From Teretinema zuelzerae (GTDB lineage: Bacteria; Spirochaetota; Spirochaetia; Treponematales; Treponemataceae), in NCBI RefSeq assembly GCF_021021555.1, contig NZ_JAINWA010000003.1, positions 248,001-312,000 on the forward strand: a stretch of 64,000 nucleotides of DNA, read 5' to 3'. The translations under genes and the position numbers were made by a program. Shown here in pieces: positions 8,696 through 15,852 of this stretch (position 1 is its first letter; every line of letters starts with the position of its first letter). Below the pieces are notes generated by a model. It made no database searches and had not been told where the DNA came from. It worked only from the letters and a program-made list of their open reading frames with translations.

Positions 8696-9826
8696 TTAAA
8701 ACAAACCGCCGTCTGCCGCAGGCGCCTCGACCTTGGGCTTTTTCGCGGCGGATTCGGTCTTTTTCAAAGAATCGGGGGCGGGAGCCTCTATTTTCTTAAT
8801 AATTTGACCGGGAAAAAGCTTCGCCCGCAGCTTTGTTTCGAGAGTTGCTCGAAGTTCCTCATTACCCTGCAAAAAAGTGATGGCATTTTCGCGGCCCTGT
8901 CCGATTTTCTCATCGCCCATTGAATACCAGGCGCCCTTCTTGTCGATCATTTCGTGCTTGACGGCGGCATCTAGAAGGCTGGAAACCGCAGAGATTCCCT
9001 TGCCGAATATAATGTCCAGCTCAACCTTGCGGAAGGGAGGAGACACCTTATTCTTCACGACCTTCACTCGGACGCGGTTTCCGACGGCGTCTTCTTCGCC
9101 CTTGTCGATCGTTTCAATTTTTCTAACCTCGAGTCTTAAGGACGCGTAAAATTTCAAAGCGTTTCCGCCTGTCGTTGTTTCCGGGTTGCCGAACATGACG
9201 CCGATTTTCATACGTATTTGATTTATGAAAATGATGATGCACTTCGATTTTCCCAGAATGCCGGTGAGCTTCCGCAGAGCCTGGCTCATCAATCGAGCCT
9301 GTAGCCCCATATGAGAATCGCCCATATCGCCTTCGATTTCAGCCTGGGGCGTGAGCGCGGCTACCGAATCGACTACGATGATGTCGACGGCGCCGGATCT
9401 CACCAGGCTTTCAGCTATTTCAAGGGCTTGTTCGCCGGTATCCGGCTGAGACACCCATAAATCGTCGATGTTTACGCCTAAGTTTCTGGCGTATACGGGA
9501 TCGAGAGCGTGTTCAGCGTCGATGAAAGCGGCAATTCCGCCCATTTTCTGGGCTTCCGCTATGGCATGAAGCGCGAGAGTTGTTTTACCGGACGATTCGG
9601 GGCCGTATATTTCTATTACTCTGCCCTTCGGATAGCCGCCGATTCCAAGCGCTTCGTCAAGGAGTATGCTTCCGGACGGGATCGCTTCTATTCCCGGCGT
9701 ATTAGCACCGGTGCCCAATTTCATCAGGGAGCCCTGTCCAAACTGCTTTTCAATTTGGAGCCTCGCTACTTCAAGGGCTTTTAATTTCTCCCCCAAATCA
9801 GCGTTAGCATTAAATTCGTTTGCCAT
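8696..9826 (-). CDS. recA: Recombinase RecA
   Basis: 376 residues. RecA forms filaments on single-stranded DNA and drives homologous pairing and strand exchange. Visible motifs are Walker [10 protein letters not shown] (75-83), [18 protein letters not shown], the L2 region [29 protein letters not shown], and an alanine/lysine-rich tail. The frame stays open to a TTG at 10000, but the extra 58 residues are low-complexity and hydrophobic. ATG at 9826 gives the standard MANEF start and has GGAGG plus AGGTGG upstream. It is the first gene of the minus-strand run and diverges from the PRPP-synthetase-like gene across about 120 A/T-rich bases. Confidence 0.97.
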   Translation of the reverse strand: MANEFNANADLGEKLKALEVARLQIEKQFGQGSLMKLGTGANTPGIEAIPSGSILLDEALGIGGYPKGRVIEIYGPESSGKTTLALHAIAEAQKMGGIAAFIDAEHALDPVYARNLGVNIDDLWVSQPDTGEQALEIAESLVRSGAVDIIVVDSVAALTPQAEIEGDMGDSHMGLQARLMSQALRKLTGILGKSKCIIIFINQIRMKIGVMFGNPETTTGGNALKFYASLRLEVRKIETIDKGEEDAVGNRVRVKVVKNKVSPPFRKVELDIIFGKGISAVSSLLDAAVKHEMIDKKGAWYSMGDEKIGQGRENAITFLQGNEELRATLETKLRAKLFPGQIIKKIEAPAPDSLKKTESAAKKPKVEAPAADGGLF

Positions 9827-9948
9827 CTTTGCCACCTTTTCCTCCCTGACTATGATATAGGCGCAATCCATAATCCTGCCTGTCATTGTACCAAAAAAAA
9901 CGGAAAAAAAAAACACTATAACAGGATAAGTCAGTGTATTATTAAAAA

Positions 9949-11055
9949 ATGATCGAACCATTTTTGATTTTGGCGACAAGATCGTGCGTTGGTTATGCAA
10001 AAAAAGTGGTAAACGCCATCCGGCGCAATCCCGAAAGACTGCTTTTACCGGATGGATTTGATTACACCGAAGAACTGTCGGTGCTCCAATTCGCCGACGG
10101 AGAAATGGAAGTCGTTCTGCATAATTCAGTCAGAGGGAAAACGGTTTTTTTATTCACTACCTGCGCAAGAAATGAAGCGGGTCTTTCGGTGGAAAGCTGT
10201 AAACAGGAGTTATACCACACGATAGATGTGCTGCAGCGTTCTCAGGCTAAAGAAATCATCGTTTTCGAGCCCTTCATATCCTGCAGCAGATCGGATAGAA
10301 CCACCAGAAGGAATTCCGTGGGCTTATGGATTCATTACAAGACGCTTATTTCGCTGGGCGCGGACCATCTGATAACCTATCAACTCCATTCGGATAAATC
10401 GAAAACCATTTTCGACCCCTGTCTTTGCGCCGTCGACGACGTGCCGGCCATATCGCTTCTTCAACGCTACCTCTGCGAACATGTGTTCATGTCTACCGAG
10501 AAAATGAATACATTTTACCGTGATTCGCTCTTATTCTGTTCGGTAGACGCAGGAGGCGAAAAACTTGCCAAGGGTTTTGCGAGCGCGTTCGGCACGCAGT
10601 TGATGGTAGCACATAAGCAGAGAAGCCTCGAAAAGGCCAATACAGTCGAGTGCATCAACCTTCTGTCCGCTGTCCCCCTGAAGGACAAGATAATATGGAT
10701 TATCGACGATATGATCGATACCGGCGGTTCGATATACGGGTTAATTCAGGAATTATCCGCTCGGGAATGCGCCGAAATCAATGTAATGATCGTGCATCCT
10801 GTGTTGTCCGAGCCGGCAGCCGCGCGCCTGCAGGAACTTAAAGACAAAGGAATGATCCATCGATTCGTCGCCTGCGACACGATCGATTGTCCGGCTACGA
10901 AACGAGAACTGTCCTTTATGGAAGTCATCGAATCGACTACCTTGAGCGCTCATATCGTGCTCACGATTTCGCTGGACAGGCAAATGGCGCCGCTTATCGA
11001 CGGCTTTTCCCCTCTTGAATACCTTGAACGCAACGGACCTTTCCAGGAAAGCTAG
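9949..11055 (+). CDS. prs: Ribose-phosphate pyrophosphokinase-like protein
   Basis: 368 residues, longer than the usual 310-320 of bacterial Prs. The PRPP-binding loop is DDMIDTGGS at 253-261, inside [24 protein letters not shown] near residue 110 occupies the place of the ATP-binding ARQDR loop, and [13 protein letters not shown] matches the GADRVLTVDLHA block. Prs makes PRPP from ribose-5-phosphate and ATP for nucleotide, His and Trp synthesis. The divergent loop and extra length leave open a distinct subclass or a Prs-associated regulator. No clear ribosome site precedes the ATG. The 3' end overlaps the opposing TPR gene by four bases. Confidence 0.8.
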   Translation: MIEPFLILATRSCVGYAKKVVNAIRRNPERLLLPDGFDYTEELSVLQFADGEMEVVLHNSVRGKTVFLFTTCARNEAGLSVESCKQELYHTIDVLQRSQAKEIIVFEPFISCSRSDRTTRRNSVGLWIHYKTLISLGADHLITYQLHSDKSKTIFDPCLCAVDDVPAISLLQRYLCEHVFMSTEKMNTFYRDSLLFCSVDAGGEKLAKGFASAFGTQLMVAHKQRSLEKANTVECINLLSAVPLKDKIIWIIDDMIDTGGSIYGLIQELSARECAEINVMIVHPVLSEPAAARLQELKDKGMIHRFVACDTIDCPATKRELSFMEVIESTTLSAHIVLTISLDRQMAPLIDGFSPLEYLERNGPFQES

Positions 11056-12131
11056 GGAGAAACGCTCTGGTAGATTCCGCCGCCGAGAAGCGACAGACTT
11101 CCGTTTTCGATTCGAATCTTCGCCAGAAGCTCGAACGGACGCGAAGGGTCAAGAAAGACGGGCTTGTCGAAACTGACGGGAACTATTCCTTCAAGCGCGC
11201 TGCGCGTGTCGTACCCCACCAGAAAATTAAAACCGAATCGATCGTCCGGAGCAGAGACATTGGCGGCCATCCCCTTCCATCGAATCCAGCAATCCTGATA
11301 CAAGTACGCATCCTGAATAACGGTCGCGTAGGAAAAATTATCCTTCAAAGTATCGAATCCCGGTTCCGAAAGATACTCCATCAGCAGGCGCGCTTTGGTG
11401 CGAACAGCAATAGAAGCGTTAGAATTGAGTATTCTATTGATTTCCACCTGCGCCTGGTTGTCACGATAAGACTGAAAATACCTCTGAGAATTCTCGAAAG
11501 CCTGAACCACTTGTTTTTCTGTAAGTATGTACCTATAGCTCCCGCCTGCTTCCACAGAATTTTTCAGATCTATGGCCTGAAGACTGATTGACGACAGATC
11601 AGCCCGAGTTTCCTGTCCGACCGACAGCGAAACTGCTTTGATGCCGAAAATCGATGCGCACAGAATGAAAACCGCCAGAGGAGCTGCAACTGCGGCTGGA
11701 TGAAGGCTTGTACGGCGGGGTTTCGGATAAAAAGCGGTAATTTTTCCGGTTTCGGCCATATTCAAAAAAGTTTCCTTATCGCCTTTTTTACGAATAAATT
11801 GCAAGGCCTTTTTCGCCAAAGCGTGATCGGGATCATACTCCAATGCATCCAGATAGTACTCGACGGCCTGATCAGTCTCGCCTCGCCGGAGAAACAACGC
11901 AGCCTGCGCCGTCAATAAGTCGGGATCGCGCATTTTAATCTGACGGGCTCTTTGAAAATAAGACGAAGCGCCTCCTGCATCTCCGGTATGAAGACAGGAA
12001 AGCCCAAGATACAGATAAAACTGAAACGATTCCCTATATTGGAGTATATTGGGCTCCAGAAGGGATATGACTTGAGAGTATTTTTTTTGGTCGAACAGTT
12101 TTTTTGCTTTTTGCAGTATGGTCAGGGGCAT
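11052..12131 (-). CDS. TPR protein with a single transmembrane segment
   Basis: 359 residues, not recognised beyond its fold. Residues 1-130 are tetratricopeptide repeats (FYLYLGLSCLHTGDAGGASSYFQRA; AVEYYLDALEYDPDHALAKKAL). A hydrophobic helix at about 147-168 (AVAAPLAVFILCASIFGIKAV) separates them from a roughly 190-residue C-terminal region, probably outside the inner membrane. Topology is therefore TPR inside, unknown domain outside. It is last in a run with two exported proteins and rpe. It lies ten bases after its neighbour and converges with the Prs-like gene. Confidence 0.7.
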   Translation of the reverse strand: MPLTILQKAKKLFDQKKYSQVISLLEPNILQYRESFQFYLYLGLSCLHTGDAGGASSYFQRARQIKMRDPDLLTAQAALFLRRGETDQAVEYYLDALEYDPDHALAKKALQFIRKKGDKETFLNMAETGKITAFYPKPRRTSLHPAAVAAPLAVFILCASIFGIKAVSLSVGQETRADLSSISLQAIDLKNSVEAGGSYRYILTEKQVVQAFENSQRYFQSYRDNQAQVEINRILNSNASIAVRTKARLLMEYLSEPGFDTLKDNFSYATVIQDAYLYQDCWIRWKGMAANVSAPDDRFGFNFLVGYDTRSALEGIVPVSFDKPVFLDPSRPFELLAKIRIENGSLSLLGGGIYQSVSP

Positions 12132-12141
12132 ATTTCAGCTA

Positions 12142-13179
12142 TCACCGAGGAGCATTCAACAACAGCACATCGAGAGATTGATTTAAAGCCTGCAATTCCG
12201 CATCAGTCGTCGACGCGGGGTTTCTCTGCAATTCATCGATTCTCGTCAGAATTTCACGTATCTGTCTCAATCGTTCATTTTCCGTCAGAGGAATCGGTTC
12301 AGAGAGACCGGTTCCAACAGGCGTAGTCGAATTCGGTGCTGCGAGCGAGGTCGATCCTGCATCGATAATAACAGACGCATCCGTGCCGAGGATCATGACG
12401 TTCTCATAGGTTTTATTCGCGCGAATTTCCGAAGCCGGCCATACGAATAAAATCGCGGAATCATTTATGGAATATATGCTGTTAAAAGAACGGCCCTCCA
12501 GATAGTCGGGTTTCCAGGTAAGAGTGTTCAAACGATCCCAATTTGCGAGATACACCTCTTCCGGTCGTGACGCGGATGAATCGTCCAAGAAAATCTCGAG
12601 CGACGCGTCTTCCGAACGGGATGAGATATATGCGTCCCTGGAGAGCGCAGGATTGATTCTTGTCTCGGCGGAGATGCGTTTTTTTACCGGAGTCGAGAAA
12701 TGAATTCCTGAAGCCTCGCCGAGAAGCGTATCGAAAAGGGCTTTTAACGCTATTGTTTGGGTTTTCCCCGAGGTGTTTTCAATAATCGTCTCGATCTTCA
12801 GAAAAGCCGAGTCCACGCGGCCGGGTGCAGGGATAAAGGTAAAAATCTGGATGGCCTGAAAGTCGTCTGTAGGAGTGAATACTACGCGCGCTCCGGCGTC
12901 TGTCCGTTCAGCTTCGATGCTTCTTCCGCTTTTTCTCGCTAATTTGAAGACCTTATTATCGAGCTGCACTGAAAACCATGAAGTAGCTGAAGCGTTTCGA
13001 TCCTCGATCAATGCCCGATAACGGCCTTTTCCGACATCGGAAAGTTGATGAAGAGAAAAACTTCCTGAATCGGGATGCACTACAAGCTTCAAATTCCGAA
13101 AACTGACTTCAATCGGCTGAGAACTGAAAAGCGGCGTTATCAGGGCCGCGAGTAAGATCAATGCAAAAAACTTCTTCAT
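12142..13179 (-). CDS. Exported protein of unknown function, beta-rich
   Basis: 345 residues. An N-terminal signal peptide (KKFFALILLAALITPLFSS) precedes a beta-rich body with LVVHPDSGSFSLHQLSD, FDTLLGEASGIHF and NSIYSINDSAILFVW segments. A short helical C-terminus (LRQIREILTRIDELQ) may be a small coiled coil. The body resembles a conserved family of treponemal exported proteins that I remember only as hypothetical; no catalytic motif is evident. The start overlaps the upstream TPR gene's stop by four bases, so the two are probably made together in the periplasm. Confidence 0.65.
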   Translation of the reverse strand: MKKFFALILLAALITPLFSSQPIEVSFRNLKLVVHPDSGSFSLHQLSDVGKGRYRALIEDRNASATSWFSVQLDNKVFKLARKSGRSIEAERTDAGARVVFTPTDDFQAIQIFTFIPAPGRVDSAFLKIETIIENTSGKTQTIALKALFDTLLGEASGIHFSTPVKKRISAETRINPALSRDAYISSRSEDASLEIFLDDSSASRPEEVYLANWDRLNTLTWKPDYLEGRSFNSIYSINDSAILFVWPASEIRANKTYENVMILGTDASVIIDAGSTSLAAPNSTTPVGTGLSEPIPLTENERLRQIREILTRIDELQRNPASTTDAELQALNQSLDVLLLNAPR

Positions 13180-14129
13180 GGCGAAACCTCGACTGGAGCA
13201 TCGGAATATATGTTTTCGAGAGTGAGCGCCTTTGTGCGCAATTCTTCCAAAGCTCGCTTTCGTTCAACAGAATCGCTCTCTTCGCCGGATTTGCCTGAGT
13301 TAGGGAAAGCCGCCGGGGCGGCTCCTGTCATGGTCAAAGCAGCCGCCAACTCGGCGTTCTGGCTCTCCAAAACTGCGATTCTGTCGGTCAAACGAGAATT
13401 GCGGAGCTTTTCGTCCCCTAATTGCTTTTCCAAATCGCCGAGGCGGGTATCTTTTATCATCTCGGAGATGCGCTTTTGATATGCCGTCATGGCCTGTTCA
13501 TAGGTTTTCTCGCGGCGCTGGTATTCTTCTATGATTTTTAAGGATTCCTCATGGCTTTGTTTTAACAGTCGCAACAACTCGTCTTCCCGAACCGTTTGCC
13601 CGATAAGGGCCAACCGATAACGGGCCGCTTCGCCTTTGACCGATTCAGGGAATCGTTCAACGACCAGCCTGAATACCGACGAGGCTTCTTCATACCTGCC
13701 GGTGGAATACAAACATTCGCCGATCCAGTAATAAGCGGAGGAAATCGACGCATGAGAGGGCCATTCGCTCAGATATCGATATAAAACCTGAATGGATTCC
13801 TCATATTTTCCTTCGGTATATTTGATTCGTCCTTTTTGATACGACAAATCTGCGTTGCGCGCGTCTGCCGGATATCGTGCGGTGAATCTTTCCATTTCGG
13901 ACATCGCAGTTTCGTAGTCTCCTGAGGATAGCTCTGACATGATAAGCCAAAACCATGTCTCAGGCCGATTTTTCTCGTCGCTGGAAGAAAGAGCCTTTCT
14001 GAACGATAAAATAGCCGTCGACCAATCGGATTTCGCGTAGGCGTCCAGTCCAGACACAAGCGCGTCCTGCGCTGTAAGAGAAACTAATAATACGAAAGCA
14101 AAAAACAAAGACACACTCGTTTTTTTCAT
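13176..14129 (-). CDS. Exported TPR/coiled-coil protein (CpoB/YbgF- or BamD-like layout)
   Basis: 317 residues from ATG 14129, chosen because a signal peptide (KKTSVSLFFAFVLLVSLTAQ) starts there and GGAGAG lies before it; an upstream start at 14216 would add 29 residues without one. TPR units cover about 20-190 (YQKGRIKYTEGKYEESIQVL; SAYYWIGECLYSTGRYEEAS). A coiled coil follows at about 195-275 (LGDEKLRNSRLTDRIAVLESQ). The combination recalls CpoB and BamD, which coordinate cell-envelope growth and outer-membrane assembly, but the domain order is reversed relative to CpoB. It lies 43 bases after rpe. Confidence 0.7.
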   Translation of the reverse strand: MKKTSVSLFFAFVLLVSLTAQDALVSGLDAYAKSDWSTAILSFRKALSSSDEKNRPETWFWLIMSELSSGDYETAMSEMERFTARYPADARNADLSYQKGRIKYTEGKYEESIQVLYRYLSEWPSHASISSAYYWIGECLYSTGRYEEASSVFRLVVERFPESVKGEAARYRLALIGQTVREDELLRLLKQSHEESLKIIEEYQRREKTYEQAMTAYQKRISEMIKDTRLGDLEKQLGDEKLRNSRLTDRIAVLESQNAELAAALTMTGAAPAAFPNSGKSGEESDSVERKRALEELRTKALTLENIYSDAPVEVSP

Positions 14130-14172
14130 GCAAACTCTCCAGCAATGGAAGTTAAATACACTTATCCAATGT

Positions 14173-14802
14173 TCAAACCGGAAAATTTCCGGAGAAAAAA
14201 GCCGATCCGGTAACAATCACATCAGAACCGGCAGACAAGGCGGAATCCAGGGTGCGTGAGTTCACACCGCCGTCCACAGATACTATATACGAAAAATCGT
14301 TTTCCTGCTTTAACTTTTTCAGCTCTCTCACTTTCTCAAGACATGACGGAATCAGGCTCTGTCCTCCGAAGCCGGGGTCCACAGTCATGACGAGTATTAA
14401 ATCGACAAGGGGCAGCAGCTCTTTCAGGCTTGAAACAGGAGTCGACGGAACTAGAGATATGCCGGCTTTCCTGCCCGCCTCATGAATGCGGGAAATAAGG
14501 CGATGGGCGTGAATTTCGGCTTCGATATGAAATGTAAGATAATCGGCTCCGGCTTCAATGTATGAGTCGAAATGTTCCGCAGGATTTGAGGTCATAAGAT
14601 GGACATCGAAGGGCAACGATGTTCGTTTGCGCAAAGCCGCGATTACCGGCGGTCCGAAGGTCAAATTCGGCACGAAATGTCCGTCCATTACATCGATATG
14701 TACCCAATCGCCGCCTTTTTGTTCAATAAACTGAAGCGCGTCTCCCAACGCGGAGAAGTCAGCGCTTAAAACCGAAGGGGCAAGGATGTATTCTTTATTC
14801 AT
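14173..14802 (-). CDS. rpe: Ribulose-phosphate 3-epimerase
   Basis: 209 residues, a TIM-barrel enzyme that interconverts ribulose-5-phosphate and xylulose-5-phosphate in the pentose phosphate pathway. Metal-binding and signature blocks are visible: APSVLSADF, HIDVMDGHFVPNLTFGP, FDVHLM, VMTVDPGFGGQ, and SVDGGV near the phosphate site. The ATG has no ribosome site, and a promoter -10 element ends six bases before it, so the mRNA may be leaderless. It is first in the run with the three envelope proteins downstream. Confidence 0.95.
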   Translation of the reverse strand: MNKEYILAPSVLSADFSALGDALQFIEQKGGDWVHIDVMDGHFVPNLTFGPPVIAALRKRTSLPFDVHLMTSNPAEHFDSYIEAGADYLTFHIEAEIHAHRLISRIHEAGRKAGISLVPSTPVSSLKELLPLVDLILVMTVDPGFGGQSLIPSCLEKVRELKKLKQENDFSYIVSVDGGVNSRTLDSALSAGSDVIVTGSAFFSGNFPV

Positions 14803-14808
14803 AGTATA

Positions 14809-14837
14809 ATAGTAGCAAAGTAGAAGCGACCTGTAAA
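14809..14837 (-). promoter_or_regulatory. Promoter for rpe
   Basis: On the minus strand TTTACA (14832-14837) and TACTAT (14809-14814) are separated by 17 bases, a near-consensus sigma-70 promoter. The -10 box ends only six bases before the rpe ATG at 14802. Confidence 0.65.
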
Positions 14838-14849
14838 TACAAAGCTTAA

Positions 14850-14877
14850 TTGACTAAACGGAAAGAATGAGTATAAT
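14850..14877 (+). promoter_or_regulatory. Promoter for the TPR-greA pair
   Basis: TTGACT (14850-14855) and a perfect TATAAT (14872-14877) are separated by 16 bases. Predicted transcription starts about five bases before the ATG at 14890, leaving almost no leader. It is back to back with the rpe promoter. Confidence 0.75.
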
Positions 14878-14889
14878 TGTGTAGGTATT

Positions 14890-15828
14890 ATGATAACAGA
14901 TTCTGTTCATGGAACATTGCCCCAGGTCTGCGAAGTACTCAAAACGGGAGAGCTTGAACAGGCGCATAGGGATATTAGAGAGTTATTACAACATGAACTT
15001 GAGAACGAAGACGTTATCTATACGCTAACCGGCATCAATTTCTGGACTGATAAGCTGAAAAAAGCACAGAACGCATCAACGGCCTTTGAGAAAGGAGAGT
15101 TTCTTGTATCGCAATGGAAACCATTCTCCCTGTTTATGTCGAAGCAAGGCCGGGAGAGAGAGCCTGTACTCTATGCGCTCAAGCAGTGTGCATTCAGAAT
15201 AGCGCTCGGTTTCTACCAATCCCTGTACAGGGAGGATGTTAACTCTCAGGATCCGGAATTATATAGAAAGATAGGTTTGTGTTATAAAGCTTTAGGAGAT
15301 TATGAACAAGCGCTGAAGCTGCTTGAACAGGCGCACGACGGCACGAAGGATTCACCGGCGATTCTTGCCGAACTGGCCGACTGTTATGCGTTGTGCGGCG
15401 AATCCAGACTTTCGAAGGTTCTTTTCAGGGAAGCTTTTTTTCAGGGAGCGTCTCAAGTTGAACTGTGTTTCCTTGAGTCGGAAGTAATAAAAAGACTTGA
15501 AGCCCAGGTTCATGCTTTGGGATATTCAGGGGCAGAATTAGCCGAATGGATCCCGGTATACGGGGTTTTATACGGTATTTTCAATATAAAAAGGGAATTA
15601 CGGGCGCTTGAGTTCGGGAAACTCAAACAGTCGATATTCGCTCTTGAGAATGAAATTCGGGATGCTGCTGCAGGGAATCGTTCAGTACTGATACCGCGGC
15701 TCATCAATCAGTATTTTTGGCTTATCGACCATTACGTTAACGTAGAGGATGAAAAGTCGAGAATTAATGAAGTACTACTTAAAATCAAATTATTGGATAC
15801 AGATGTGTACAACAAGTACACAATGTAA
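14890..15828 (+). CDS. TPR-containing protein encoded upstream of greA
   Basis: 312 residues, without signal peptide or membrane segment, so probably cytoplasmic. TPR pairs are clear in the middle (LYRKIGLCYKALGDYEQALKL; ILAELADCYALCGESRLSKVLF). The C-terminal 100 residues are helical (RELRALEFGKLKQSIFALENEI). It shares a promoter with the giant greA 24 bases downstream, which hints at a joint role in transcription, but this is inference from position. The function is not known to me. Confidence 0.7.
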   Translation: MITDSVHGTLPQVCEVLKTGELEQAHRDIRELLQHELENEDVIYTLTGINFWTDKLKKAQNASTAFEKGEFLVSQWKPFSLFMSKQGREREPVLYALKQCAFRIALGFYQSLYREDVNSQDPELYRKIGLCYKALGDYEQALKLLEQAHDGTKDSPAILAELADCYALCGESRLSKVLFREAFFQGASQVELCFLESEVIKRLEAQVHALGYSGAELAEWIPVYGVLYGIFNIKRELRALEFGKLKQSIFALENEIRDAAAGNRSVLIPRLINQYFWLIDHYVNVEDEKSRINEVLLKIKLLDTDVYNKYTM

Positions 15829-15852
15829 ACCGGATTTGCAGGAGAAAAGAAT

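Noticed and set aside
9885-9948. Promoters in the recA/Prs-like divergent gap
   Set aside because: A TATAAC/TATAGT-like box and long A/T tracts exist, but no matching -35 on either strand; I could not support a specific call.
9827-10000. RecA extended by 58 residues to a TTG start
   Set aside because: The extra part is low-complexity and hydrophobic, unlike any RecA; ATG 9826 gives the normal N-terminus with a good ribosome site.
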